A stretch of DNA of 64,000 nt, taken from the NCBI GenBank assembly GCA_900554275.1, contig USGS01000003.1, forward strand, positions 5,816 through 69,815, read 5' to 3'. Positions within the stretch are counted from its first letter, which is position 1. Every line of letters begins with the position of its first letter. A model generated the notes under the pieces. That model saw only the letters and a list, made by a program, of their open reading frames with translations. It did not search any database and was not told the DNA's origin. This stretch comes from an uncultured Eubacteriales bacterium (GTDB lineage: Bacteria > Bacillota > Clostridia > Oscillospirales > Oscillospiraceae). Positions 25,367 through 34,349 of the stretch are shown here, in pieces. Made by a program: the position numbers and the translations under genes.

Positions 25367-25996
25367 ATGCGTGATCCCTATCAGGTGCTGGGCGTGCCCA
25401 GCACCGCCACTGATGAAGAGGTGAAAAAGGCTTACCGCGATCTGGCGCGGAAGTACCACCCGGACAATTATCACGATAACCCCCTGGCCGACCTGGCCCA
25501 GGAGCGGATGAAGGAGATCAACGAGGCTTACGAGACGGTCCAGTCCCAGCGCAAGGCCGCCCGCACCGGCGGGCAGAGCTACGGCGGCCAGAGCTATGGT
25601 CAAGGCTACGGCCAGAGCTACGGCTATCAGAGCGGCTATACGTCCCGATACCAGCGGGTGCGCATGGCCATCCAGCAGGGCAACCTGAATTTGGCGGAGG
25701 AGCTGCTGAACGCCCAGTCCGACCACGACGCGGAGTGGAACTTCCTCAAGGGCGCGATCTGCTACCGCCGGGGCTGGCTGGACGATGCTCGGCGGTATTA
25801 CCAGACGGCAGTGCAGATGGACCCGGACAACGTGGAGTACCAGCGGGCGCTGGACGTGGCGGAGGGCCGGGACGGCTACCGTCCCAACGGCTACAGCACC
25901 ATGACCACCACCTCCTGCGGCAATGCGGACTGCCTGCGTCTGTGCGGCGCAACGCTGTGCTGCAACGCGCTGGGCGTGCCGGTGTGCTTCTGCTGA
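25367..25996 (+). CDS. J-domain protein with SYGQ-rich linker and Cys-rich tail
   Basis: A 209-residue DnaJ-like co-chaperone. The J-domain is at residues 1-65 with the HPD motif in RKYHPDNYHDN, so it can stimulate an Hsp70 ATPase. It is followed by a low-complexity linker (about residues 70-95) rich in Gly, Gln, Ser and Tyr. Next come a TPR-like helical part (QGNLNLAEELLNAQ, YYQTAVQMDPDNVEYQRAL) and a C-terminal cysteine-rich end (CGNADCLRLCGATLCC...CFC). It lacks DnaJ zinc-finger repeats, so it is a class III type. The ATG at 25367 starts at the canonical MRDPYQVLGV; upstream in-frame sequence comes from the hairpin leader. Confidence 0.87.
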   Translation: MRDPYQVLGVPSTATDEEVKKAYRDLARKYHPDNYHDNPLADLAQERMKEINEAYETVQSQRKAARTGGQSYGGQSYGQGYGQSYGYQSGYTSRYQRVRMAIQQGNLNLAEELLNAQSDHDAEWNFLKGAICYRRGWLDDARRYYQTAVQMDPDNVEYQRALDVAEGRDGYRPNGYSTMTTTSCGNADCLRLCGATLCCNALGVPVCFC

Positions 25997-26008
25997 ACGA
26001 GACAATAC

Positions 26009-26027
26009 AGGGACGCACGTCCCTTTC
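26009..26027 (+). terminator. Weak hairpin between the J-domain gene and yicC
   Basis: AGGGAC (26009-26014), GCAC loop, GTCCCT (26019-26024), followed by TTCC only. Possible attenuator or weak terminator; TACAAT at 26031-26036 could be a -10 for the next operon, but I see no matching -35. Confidence 0.35.
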
Positions 26028-26051
26028 CATTACAATAAAGGAGATGATCCA

Positions 26052-26930
26052 GTGGTCAAGAGTATGACCGGCTACGGGCGTGCCCGTGAGATGCGCAATG
26101 GGCGCGACATTACGGTGGAGGTGCGCTCCGTCAACAACCGCTATCTGGACTGCACGGTGAAGATGCCCCGTGCCTATATCTTTGCCGAGGACCGCATGAA
26201 GGCCCGGGTGCAGCAGGCCATTTCCCGGGGCAAGGTGGACGTGTTCGTCACCATCGACGCCAGCGCCGCCGACGCGGCGGTGGTGGCGGTGAACGAGCCG
26301 CTGGCCCGGGGGTATTATGATGCGCTGACCCGACTGAAGACCATGTTTGACCTGTCCGGCGACATTACGCCGGAGGTGCTGGCCAAGTTCCCGGACGTGC
26401 TGGCCGTCACCAAGGCGGAGGAGGATGTGGAGGCCATCGCCGCCGACATCTGCGCCGTGCTGGACGACGCGCTGGCCGCATATAATGCCATGCGCGCCGT
26501 GGAGGGCGAGAAGCTGGCGGCGGACGTGGCTGGCCGCATTACCACCATTGAAGCGGTGGTGGGCAAGGTGGAGGAGCGCTCGCCCCAGACCGTGGCGGCC
26601 TACCGCCAGCGGCTGGAGGCCAAGATGCAGGAGGTGCTGCAATCCACCACCATCGATGAGAGCCGAATCCTCACCGAGGCGGCCATCTTTGCTGACAAGA
26701 TCGCCGTGGATGAGGAAACGGTGCGCCTGCGCAGCCATATTGCCCAGCTTCAGGCCATGCTGGTGAGCGGCGAGCCTGTGGGCCGTAAGCTGGACTTCCT
26801 GATTCAGGAGATCAACCGGGAGTGCAACACCATCGGCTCAAAGTGCAACGACCTGACCATCGCCCAGGATGTGGTGAATATGAAGGCCGAGGTGGAGAAG
26901 ATCCGCGAGCAGGTCCAGAATATGGAATGA
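26052..26930 (+). CDS. yicC: YicC/YloC family endoribonuclease
   Basis: A 292-residue YicC-family protein starting at GTG 26052 (AAAGGAGA upstream). It opens [32 protein letters not shown] and ends with the DUF1732-type region, [40 protein letters not shown]. coli YicC is an endoribonuclease that acts on RyhB-type sRNA; the Bacillus YloC has similar activity. It heads the conserved Bacillota operon leading to remA-gmk-rpoZ-priA. Confidence 0.92.
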   Translation: MVKSMTGYGRAREMRNGRDITVEVRSVNNRYLDCTVKMPRAYIFAEDRMKARVQQAISRGKVDVFVTIDASAADAAVVAVNEPLARGYYDALTRLKTMFDLSGDITPEVLAKFPDVLAVTKAEEDVEAIAADICAVLDDALAAYNAMRAVEGEKLAADVAGRITTIEAVVGKVEERSPQTVAAYRQRLEAKMQEVLQSTTIDESRILTEAAIFADKIAVDEETVRLRSHIAQLQAMLVSGEPVGRKLDFLIQEINRECNTIGSKCNDLTIAQDVVNMKAEVEKIREQVQNME

Positions 26931-26940
26931 GGTGGCCCGT

Positions 26941-27204
26941 ATGCAGTTTGTAAACATCGGGTTCGGAAATCTCGTTTCCGCGGACCGGCTTATCGCGCTG
27001 GTCAGCCCGGACTCCGCGCCGGTGAAGCGGCTGGTGCAGGAGGCCCGCGACCGCGGTATGCTCATCGACGCCACCTTCGGGCGCAAAACGGCCTCCGTGC
27101 TGATGATGGACAGCGACCACGTGGTGCTGTCCGCCCTGCCGGCAGAGCGTTTGGCGCCCCGGCTGGGCCTCGCGGTGAAGGATCTGACAGAGGAGGATGA
27201 ATGA
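26941..27204 (+). CDS. remA: RemA-like extracellular matrix regulator (DUF370)
   Basis: An 87-residue RemA-family protein: [29 protein letters not shown] and [20 protein letters not shown]. In Bacillus RemA forms ring-shaped oligomers that bind DNA and activate biofilm matrix and osmoprotection genes. In Clostridia its targets are not known. ATG 26941 was preferred to the in-frame GTG 26932, because family members start at [10 protein letters not shown]. It lies between yicC and gmk, as in Bacillus. Confidence 0.92.
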   Translation: MQFVNIGFGNLVSADRLIALVSPDSAPVKRLVQEARDRGMLIDATFGRKTASVLMMDSDHVVLSALPAERLAPRLGLAVKDLTEEDE

Positions 27205-27815
27205 GCGTGCATAGGACCGGAAAAACCTTTATTGTGTCCGGGCCGTCCGGCGTGGGCAAGAGCACCGTGCTCCATGCCCTGTTCGAGGGGCGGGACGACC
27301 TGTATTTTTCCATCTCCGCCACCACCCGCCAGCCCCGGGAGGGGGAGCGGGACGGCGTGGACTACCACTTCATCCAGCCGGATGAATTTCGTGATATGAT
27401 CGCCGCCGACGCGTTTCTGGAGTACGCCGAGTACGTGGGCAACTTCTACGGAACGCCCAAGATGTACGTGGACGACGCCATGGCCCGGGGCAAGGACGTG
27501 ATCCTGGACATCGAGCGCCAGGGTGCGGTACAGGTCTGCGCCAAGCGCCCGGAGACGGTGCGTATCTTCATCGCGCCGCCCAGCTGGGCCGAGCTGGAGC
27601 GCCGGCTCACCGCCCGCGGCACGGACACGCCGGAGAAAGTACAGAAGCGCCTGATCCGCGCCCAGGTGGAGCTGGAAATGGCCGGAGACTATGATTACTT
27701 TGTCATCAACGACACGGTGGAGCAGGCGGTGGAGGAGCTGCGCGCCATTTTGTGCGCAGAACACTGCAAGCCCGCCGAGCGTATGAATTTGATCATCAAC
27801 AGAAAGGAAAAGTGA
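27201..27815 (+). CDS. gmk: Guanylate kinase
   Basis: A 204-residue guanylate kinase. P-loop [12 protein letters not shown] lies at residues 13-24. The GMP-binding region includes [22 protein letters not shown] and [15 protein letters not shown], and the strand [13 protein letters not shown] carries the family's DI.-QG motif. It phosphorylates GMP to GDP. It overlaps remA by 4 nt (ATGA). Confidence 0.96.
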   Translation: MSVHRTGKTFIVSGPSGVGKSTVLHALFEGRDDLYFSISATTRQPREGERDGVDYHFIQPDEFRDMIAADAFLEYAEYVGNFYGTPKMYVDDAMARGKDVILDIERQGAVQVCAKRPETVRIFIAPPSWAELERRLTARGTDTPEKVQKRLIRAQVELEMAGDYDYFVINDTVEQAVEELRAILCAEHCKPAERMNLIINRKEK

Positions 27816-27820
27816 ACGTT

Positions 27821-28036
27821 ATGTCTATGCTCTATCCCGCTATGAACAAGCTGACCCAGTATATCCCCAACCGCTATATGATAGTGAACGTGGTGGCACG
27901 CCGTGCCCGTCAGATCGCCGCCGAGGCGGAGACCACCGGCATGCATTTGGACGAGAAGCCCGTGACCTTGGCTATTGACGAGGTGGCGGAGGGCAAGTAC
28001 CACAGCAATCCCGTCATCGAGGAAGACGGGAACTGA
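27821..28036 (+). CDS. rpoZ: RNA polymerase omega subunit
   Basis: A 71-residue omega: MNKLTQYIPNRYMIVNVVARRARQIA is the conserved N-terminal helix block, and VTLAIDEVAEGKY the second. Omega helps assemble the beta' subunit. The ATG at 27821 has GAAAGGAAA upstream; an ATG two codons later is also possible. Its position between gmk and priA is canonical, except that coaBC, usually next, is missing. Confidence 0.93.
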   Translation: MSMLYPAMNKLTQYIPNRYMIVNVVARRARQIAAEAETTGMHLDEKPVTLAIDEVAEGKYHSNPVIEEDGN

Positions 28037-28037
28037 G

Positions 28038-30455
28038 ATGCCCATTGTCGCCAAGCTGGCCGTGCAGGCGGCGACGTATGCCATCGACAAGGCGTATGAC
28101 TATCTGCTGCCCGACGAGCTGTCGGGCCGGGTGGGATGCCGCGTGTTGGTCCCCTTTGGACGCGGCAACCGGCTCAGTGAGGGTGTGATCCTGTCTCTGC
28201 ATCAGGAAGTGCCGGCCAAGCCGCTGAAGGCCGTCCGTTCGCTGCTGGACGACGAGCCGGTGGTGACGGAGAAGGAGCTGCGGCTGGCCCTGTGGATGAG
28301 CCGCCGGTATTTCTGCACATTCTACGACGCGCTGCGCACCATCCTGCCCGCCGCCGTGTGGTATCGCTACAGGGAGATCTGGTCGATGCGCCAGCCGGTG
28401 CTGATGCCGGACGCCCCGGAACGGGAGCAGGCGGTGGCCCGGCTTCTGCAGGACGGCCCGCTGGCGGAGGACAAGCTGTGTCAGGCCCTGGGCGACGATA
28501 TACCGCCGCTGCTGCGCCGCATGGAGAAGGCGGGAACGCTGACCCACACCACGGAGCAGCAGAAAAAGGTCCGCGACAAGGTGGTGGCCTTCGCGTCCCT
28601 CTGCGTACCGGCGGAGCAGGCCGCGGATCTGGCGGGCCGATCCTCCAAACGCAGGGAAGTGGTGTCGTTTCTGGCCCGGAACGGCGAAACAGCCCTTCAC
28701 GACCTGCGGTATTTTACCGGCGCGGCGAAAAAGACCGTGGACGACCTGTGCCGGCTGGGCGCGGTGTCCCTGCGCGAGCAGGAGGAGTACCGCATCTCTG
28801 AAAAACAGTACGCTGTAAAGGCGACAGATATTACACTGAACGACGAGCAGCAGCGTGTCTGCGACGCGCTGCTGGCGCAGATAGACCGGGGCGAGGCCGG
28901 CGTCACGCTGCTGCTGGGCGTTACCGGCAGCGGCAAGACCATGGTGTATATCCGGCTGGCCCAGCTGCTGCTGGAGCGGGGTAGATCCGTGATGATCCTC
29001 GTCCCCGAGATCGCCCTGACGCCTCAGATGATGGCCCGCTTTACCGCCTATTTCGGCGACCGGGTGGCGCTGCTGCACAGCGGCCTGCGTATGACGGAGC
29101 GGTACGACCAGTACAAGCGCATCCGCCGGGGTGAGGCCCGCATCGTGCTGGGCACGCGCTCGGCGGTGTTCGCGCCGCTGGTGGAGCTGGGTCTCATCGT
29201 CATGGATGAGGAACAGGAGGGCTCCTACGAGTCCGAGAACGCACCCTGCTACCACGCCCGTGACGTGGCCAAGTACCGCTGCGCCCAGGAGGGCGCGCGG
29301 CTGCTGCTGGGCTCCGCCACCCCCACGGTGGAGACGGCCTGGCACGCGGAAAAGGGCGACTACGGTCTGCTGGAGCTGCGGCAGCGGTTCAACCGGCAGG
29401 CGCTGCCCCGGGTCATCGTGGCGGACCTGCGCCATGAGCTGCGGCAGGGCCGCAGCACCGTCATCAGCCAGCCGCTGTATGACGAGCTGCAAAAAAACAT
29501 GGCGGCGGGGGAGCAGAGCATCCTGTTCCTGAACCGCCGGGGCAGCAGCCGCCAGCTGCTGTGCCCCCAGTGCAGCTATGTGCCGGAATGTCCCCGCTGC
29601 AGTGTGTACCTGACGTACCACAGCGCCAACGACCGGCTCATGTGCCACTACTGCGGCTTTTCCCAGCCCGCACCGGAGCGTTGTCCCGACTGCGGCGGCG
29701 CGCTGAAGCATATCGGCTTCGGCACGCAGCGTGTGGAGGAGGAGCTGCACGAGCTGTTCCCCGATACAGAGGTGCTGCGCATGGACGCAGATACCGTGTC
29801 CGCGGGCCACGAGGCGCTGCTCCGGCAGTTCGAGGAGCGGCGCGTGCCCATTCTGCTGGGCACGCAGATGGTGGCCAAGGGACTGGACTTTGAGAATGTG
29901 ACGCTGGTGGGTGTGCTCAGCGCCGACCTGTCGCTGTATGTGGACCATTATCGCGCCGCCGAGCGCACCTTCAACCTGCTGACCCAGGTGGTGGGCCGCG
30001 CCGGACGGGGCGCGAAGGAGGGCCGTGCGGTGATCCAGACCTACACGCCGGAGAACGACGTGATCCAGGCCGCGGCGGCCCAGGACTATGAGCGCTTTTA
30101 CCGCAGCGAAATTCAGCTGCGCCGTCTGCGGCGCGACCCGCCCTTTGCCGACCAGTTCATCATCACGGTCAGCGGCGGGGAGGAGAACGATGTCCGCCGC
30201 GCCGTGGGACTGCTGCGAAGCGTCCTGGACGCGGCGGTGAAGAAACCGCCCTATGACGACATGGGGCTGGAGCTGATCGGTCCTGCGCCCGCGCCGGTGG
30301 TGCGCGTCAACGGCAGCTACCGCTACCGTCTGCTGCTGCTGGGCGAGAACAACGCCCAGGTCCGCGGCCTGCTGTCCTCCTTCATGCGGGCTTTTGCCCA
30401 GCGGGCGGAGAACCGGCGGCTGCATATCCGCGTGGACTGCGATCTCATGGATTGA
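28038..30455 (+). CDS. priA: Primosomal helicase PriA
   Basis: An 805-residue PriA. The N-terminal DNA-binding part begins PIVAKLAVQAATYAIDKAYDYLLP. Helicase motifs: GVTGSGKTMVYIRL (Walker A), LIVMDEEQEGSYES (motif II), GSATPTVETAW (III). Zinc-binding cysteines lie in CPQCSYVPECPRC and CHYCGFSQ...CPDCG. Later motifs: ILLGTQMVAKGLDFENV and RTFNLLTQVVGRAGR. It restarts stalled forks by loading the primosome. Motif II reads DEEQ where most PriA proteins have DEEH. It directly follows rpoZ. Confidence 0.95.
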   Translation: MPIVAKLAVQAATYAIDKAYDYLLPDELSGRVGCRVLVPFGRGNRLSEGVILSLHQEVPAKPLKAVRSLLDDEPVVTEKELRLALWMSRRYFCTFYDALRTILPAAVWYRYREIWSMRQPVLMPDAPEREQAVARLLQDGPLAEDKLCQALGDDIPPLLRRMEKAGTLTHTTEQQKKVRDKVVAFASLCVPAEQAADLAGRSSKRREVVSFLARNGETALHDLRYFTGAAKKTVDDLCRLGAVSLREQEEYRISEKQYAVKATDITLNDEQQRVCDALLAQIDRGEAGVTLLLGVTGSGKTMVYIRLAQLLLERGRSVMILVPEIALTPQMMARFTAYFGDRVALLHSGLRMTERYDQYKRIRRGEARIVLGTRSAVFAPLVELGLIVMDEEQEGSYESENAPCYHARDVAKYRCAQEGARLLLGSATPTVETAWHAEKGDYGLLELRQRFNRQALPRVIVADLRHELRQGRSTVISQPLYDELQKNMAAGEQSILFLNRRGSSRQLLCPQCSYVPECPRCSVYLTYHSANDRLMCHYCGFSQPAPERCPDCGGALKHIGFGTQRVEEELHELFPDTEVLRMDADTVSAGHEALLRQFEERRVPILLGTQMVAKGLDFENVTLVGVLSADLSLYVDHYRAAERTFNLLTQVVGRAGRGAKEGRAVIQTYTPENDVIQAAAAQDYERFYRSEIQLRRLRRDPPFADQFIITVSGGEENDVRRAVGLLRSVLDAAVKKPPYDDMGLELIGPAPAPVVRVNGSYRYRLLLLGENNAQVRGLLSSFMRAFAQRAENRRLHIRVDCDLMD

Positions 30456-30488
30456 GCTAATTTTGATTTTGGAATAGAGGTAAGCGAT

Positions 30489-31016
30489 ATGGCATTACGA
30501 AAGATAGCATTGCAGGGCGAGGAGTGCCTGACCAAGGTCTGCCGCCCTGTGACCGACTTCAACAGCCGTCTCCGCACGTTGCTGGATGACATGGCGGACA
30601 CGCTGGAGGAGTCCGGCGGCGTGGGCCTGGCCGCGCCCCAGGTGGGTGTGCTGCGCCGTGTGTGCGTGGTGTTGGACGAGGATGACCAGCTCATCGAGCT
30701 GATCAACCCGGAGATTATCTACACCGAGGGCGAGCAGACCGGCCTGGAGGGCTGCCTCAGCGTCCCCGGGAAATACGGCGAGGTGACGCGGCCCTATATC
30801 GTCCGTGTCCGTGCCCAGGACCGGGACGGCAACTGGTTTGAGGCGGAGGACGAGGGCCTGACCGCCCGCTGCTTCTGCCACGAGATCGAGCACCTGGACG
30901 GCCACCTGTTCGTGGAGCACACCGACCGTCTGCTGGAGGGCGAGGAGCTGCAAAAGTGGCTGGACGACCACGCCGACGAGTACGAGATCGAAGAAACGGA
31001 AGAAGAGGATACCTGA
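30489..31016 (+). CDS. def: Peptide deformylase
   Basis: A 175-residue deformylase. Motif 1 is GVGLAAPQVG, motif 2 EGCLSVPG (with the metal-binding Cys), and motif 3 HEIEHLDGHLF (two His ligands and the catalytic Glu). It removes the formyl group from nascent proteins. The C-terminal ~20 residues are strongly acidic (YEIEETEEEDT). Its stop overlaps the fmt start, so formylation and deformylation genes are coupled. Confidence 0.96.
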   Translation: MALRKIALQGEECLTKVCRPVTDFNSRLRTLLDDMADTLEESGGVGLAAPQVGVLRRVCVVLDEDDQLIELINPEIIYTEGEQTGLEGCLSVPGKYGEVTRPYIVRVRAQDRDGNWFEAEDEGLTARCFCHEIEHLDGHLFVEHTDRLLEGEELQKWLDDHADEYEIEETEEEDT

Positions 31017-31936
31017 TGCGTATTTTGTTTATGGGAACGCCGGATTTCGCCGTAGCGTCGCTGCGGCGGCTGGTGGAGGACGGGCACGATGTCTGCGGCG
31101 TGTTCACCCAGCCGGACAAGCCCAAGAACCGCGGCCACAAGATGGCATTCTCACCCGTAAAGGAATATGCCATTACACAGAATATCCCGGTGTATCAACC
31201 GCTGAAAATGCGGGACGGAGAGGCGCTGTCCATCGTCCAGTCCCTCGCCCCGGAGCTGATCGTGGTGGCGGCCTACGGCAAGATCCTGCCGGAGGATATT
31301 CTGCATACGCCGCCCTACGGCTCTATCAATGTCCATTCCTCGGTGCTGCCCAAGTATCGGGGCGCGGCGCCCATCAACTGGGCCATCCTCAACGGTGAGA
31401 CGGCCACCGGCGTGACCATCATGTATATGGCCAAGGAGCTGGACGCGGGGGACATCATCCTCTGCCGCGAAACGGCCATCGACCCGGACGAGGACGCGCT
31501 GGCGCTGACCAAACGTCTGGCGGAGCTGGGCGCGGAAGCCCTCAGCGAGGCGGTGTGCCGCCTGCAAGACGGCACGGCCATCCGGACGCCCCAGGACCAC
31601 AGCGCCTTCACCTATGCGCCCATGCTGGACCGCAGCCTGTCGCCGCTGGATTTCACCAAGCCCGCCCGGCAGCTCCACGACCAGGTCCGCGGCCTGATCC
31701 CCTGGCCCTGCGCCGTCATGACGCTGGACGGCAAGATGGTGAAGGTCTATCGCACCGCCGTAGGCGGCGACACCGCCGCCGCGCCGGGGAAGATCCTTGC
31801 GGCGGGGAAGAATGGCATCGACATCGCCTGCGGCGACGGCAAAGCGCTGCGCATCCTTGAGCTGCAGGCTGAGGGCGGCAAGCGTATGACCGCGGCGAAT
31901 TACCTCTGCGGACACCCCGTGCAGGTGGACGCATGA
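31016..31936 (+). CDS. fmt: Methionyl-tRNA formyltransferase
   Basis: A 306-residue Fmt. It begins MRILFMGTPDFAVASL. Catalytic motif: INVHSSVLPKYRGAAPINWAILNGE, with the Asn/His and downstream Asp in LDAGDIIL. The C-terminal OB-like domain starts near IPWPCAVMTLDGKMVKVYR. It uses 10-formyl-THF, the product of the Fhs enzyme encoded at 61 kb, to formylate Met-tRNA. ATG 31016 shares its A with the def TGA; the rsmB ATG overlaps its end. Confidence 0.95.
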   Translation: MRILFMGTPDFAVASLRRLVEDGHDVCGVFTQPDKPKNRGHKMAFSPVKEYAITQNIPVYQPLKMRDGEALSIVQSLAPELIVVAAYGKILPEDILHTPPYGSINVHSSVLPKYRGAAPINWAILNGETATGVTIMYMAKELDAGDIILCRETAIDPDEDALALTKRLAELGAEALSEAVCRLQDGTAIRTPQDHSAFTYAPMLDRSLSPLDFTKPARQLHDQVRGLIPWPCAVMTLDGKMVKVYRTAVGGDTAAAPGKILAAGKNGIDIACGDGKALRILELQAEGGKRMTAANYLCGHPVQVDA

Positions 31937-33266
31937 CCAACGTAAAGAACGCCCGGGACGCGGCGCTGGAAACGCTGCTGCAGACCAGCCGGGGCGGCTG
32001 GTCCGACGGCAGCCTGAAGCGTACCGTGCAGCGGGCCGGACTGGACAGCCGGGACGCGGCGCTGTGCAGCCGTTTGGTCTACGGCGTGGTGCAGAACCGC
32101 GCCCTGATGGACTACTATATCGACCAATGGTGCAGCCAGCGGGCCAGCCACTTAGAGCCTGTGGTGGCCTATATCCTGCGGCTGGCGTCTACCAGATCCT
32201 GTTCATGGACAAGATCCCGGATCGGGCCGCGGTGAACGAGGCCGTGGAGCAGATCAAGCGCTGGGGCAGACCCCGCGCCGCCGGCATGGTCAACGCCGTG
32301 CTGCGGAAATGCGTGGCAAGTAAAAATGCTTTACCATTATTACGCGGCAAGGATGACGTGGATCGGCTGGCATTGCAATACAGCCACCCCCGCTGGCTGG
32401 TGGAGCGGCTCATAAAGCTGCTGGGCCGTGAGGAAGCGGAGCAGCTTTTGGCGCTGCACAACCAGCCCGTGCCCACCACCATACAGACCAACCCCCTGAA
32501 AACCACCCCCGCCGCGCTGCGGCGGGAGCTGGAAGCAGCGGGCGTGGAGGTCACGCCTCATCCGTGGCTGGAGGGCTGCTTCACCGTCACCGGCACAGGT
32601 GATTTGGAGAAGCTGCCCGCCTTCACCGAGGGACGCTGCACCGTGCAGGATGCGGCGGCGCGGCTGGTGTCCCTGGCCGCCGCCCCGGACGAGCACGCCC
32701 GGGTGCTGGACGTCTGCGCCGCCCCCGGCGGCAAGTCCTTCGCCCTGGCCATGGACATGGCCGACGGCGGCGACATCCTGTCCTGCGACATCCACCCTCA
32801 CAAGCTGAAGCTCATCGAAAACGGCGCGCAGCGTCTGGGTCTCCGCTCCATCCGCACCGCCCTGGCGGACGGCAGGGAGGAGCACGCCGCCTGGCTTGAC
32901 CAGGCCGACCTGGTGGTGGCGGACGTACCCTGCTCGGGTCTGGGCATCATCCGCAAGAAGCCGGACATCCGCTATAAGAAGCCGGCGGAGCTGGCGCAGC
33001 TGCCGCCCATCCAAAAGGCCATTTTAGACAACGTCTGCCGCTATGTCTGCCCCGGCGGCGTGCTGGTGTATGCCACCTGCACCATCCTGCCGGAGGAGAA
33101 CGAGGATCAGGTGTCCGCCTTTCTGGCCTCTCACCCCGAGTTTGAAAAAACGCCCTTCACGCTGCCCGGCATCGGCGGCTGTGACGGCGCTGTGACCCTC
33201 TATCCCCACCGTACCGGAACGGACGGCTTCTTTATCTGCCGTATGCGCCGCCGCAGCGAGGAATAA
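31933..33266 (+). pseudogene. rsmB: 16S rRNA m5C967 methyltransferase RsmB, interrupted by a frameshift
   Basis: The gene starts at ATG 31933 (overlapping fmt) with the NusB-like RNA-binding domain: TNVKNARDAALETLL, LDSRDAALCSRLVYGVVQNRALMDYYI. This frame fails after VVAYILRLA near 32185; the protein continues in another frame as GVYQILFMDKIPDRAAVNEAVEQIKR to the stop at 33266. The frames join if one G is restored at 32184-32185 (CTGGCG read as CTGGGCG), which would give a 444-residue protein of normal length. The methyltransferase part is intact: VLDVCAAPGGKSF, VADVPCSGLGIIRKKPD (catalytic Cys), VYATCTILPEENE. It is either a real one-base deletion or a base-calling error; no slippery heptamer is seen, so programmed frameshifting is unlikely. 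Confidence 0.9.
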
Positions 33267-33268
33267 CT

Positions 33269-34300
33269 ATGACCGACATCAAATCCATGACGGAAGCGGA
33301 ACTGACCGCTTATTTTAATGCCCTGGGCCAGCCCGCCTTCCGCGCCCGGCAGGTATTCACCTGGCTGCACCGGGGCGTTACGTCCTTTGACGACATGACA
33401 GACCTCTCCAAGCCCCTGCGCACCCAGCTGGCGGAGCAGTGCTTCATCACCGCGCCCACCGTGGCCCGGAAGCAGGTCTCCCGGCTGGACGGCACTATCA
33501 AATACCTCTGGGAGCTGGCCGACGGCAACTGCATCGAGAGCGTCCTCATGCGATACCACCACGGCAACACCGTCTGCATCTCGTCCCAGGTGGGCTGCCG
33601 CATGGGCTGCGCCTTCTGCGCCAGCACCATCGCCGGCAAGGTCCGCGACCTGCGGCCCTCGGAGCTGCTGGACCAGGTGCTGTTCACCCAGTTGGACAGC
33701 GGCGTGCCCATCTCCAACATCGTGCTCATGGGCATTGGCGAGCCGCTGGACAACATGGACAATGTGCTGCGCTTTCTGGAGCTGGTCAACAGCCCCAACG
33801 GCCTGCACATCGGTATGCGCCACATCAGCCTGTCCACCTGCGGCGTCGTGCCTGGCATCGACGCTTTGGCGGAGAAGCAGCTTCAGCTCACCCTCTCCGT
33901 CTCCCTCCACGCGCCGGACAGCGAGACCCGCAGCCGTATCATGCCGGTGAACCGCGCGTATGATGTGGAGGATCTGTTTGATGCTTGCCATCGCTACTTC
34001 AAAAAGACAGGCCGCCGCATCAGCTTCGAATACGCCATGATCGACGGTGTCAACGACCACGATTGGCAGGCGGAGCTGATCGCCAAAAAGCTCCGGGGTA
34101 TGCCCGGCCACGTCAATATGATCCCCCTGAACGACGTGGTGGAGAGCCCCTACAAGCCCAGCCGCCGCATCGCGGCCTTCCAGCAGAAGCTGGAGAGTCT
34201 GGGCGTGACAGCCACCGTCCGCAGAAGCCTGGGCGGCGACATCGACGCCTCCTGCGGCCAGCTGCGAAGAAAGCAAATGCAGGAAATGGGTCAGCTGTAA
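33269..34300 (+). CDS. rlmN: Dual-specificity 23S rRNA/tRNA adenine-C2 methyltransferase RlmN
   Basis: A 343-residue radical SAM methylase. The CxxxCxxC cluster is GCRMGCAFCASTIAGKVRDL near residue 115. Typical family strings are NIVLMGIGEPLDN, HISLSTCGVVPGI (the Cys that forms the covalent intermediate region) and VTVRRSLGGDIDASCGQL at the end, with the second catalytic Cys. It methylates A2503 of 23S rRNA and A37 of some tRNAs. It follows rsmB by 2 nt. Confidence 0.95.
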   Translation: MTDIKSMTEAELTAYFNALGQPAFRARQVFTWLHRGVTSFDDMTDLSKPLRTQLAEQCFITAPTVARKQVSRLDGTIKYLWELADGNCIESVLMRYHHGNTVCISSQVGCRMGCAFCASTIAGKVRDLRPSELLDQVLFTQLDSGVPISNIVLMGIGEPLDNMDNVLRFLELVNSPNGLHIGMRHISLSTCGVVPGIDALAEKQLQLTLSVSLHAPDSETRSRIMPVNRAYDVEDLFDACHRYFKKTGRRISFEYAMIDGVNDHDWQAELIAKKLRGMPGHVNMIPLNDVVESPYKPSRRIAAFQQKLESLGVTATVRRSLGGDIDASCGQLRRKQMQEMGQL

Positions 34301-34349
34301 AGCCTATTTCCTTGCTGGACTATTTATCACGAAAAGGATGTGAACCAGC

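Noticed and set aside
28014..30425. An ~800-codon open frame on the minus strand opposite priA
   Set aside because: Protein is His/Gln/Arg-rich and non-homologous, and it mirrors a clear PriA; typical antisense openness of GC-rich DNA.
32170..32200. Programmed -1 frameshifting in rsmB
   Set aside because: The site (gcg gct ggc gtc) has no slippery heptamer and no downstream pseudoknot was seen; programmed shifting is not known for rsmB.
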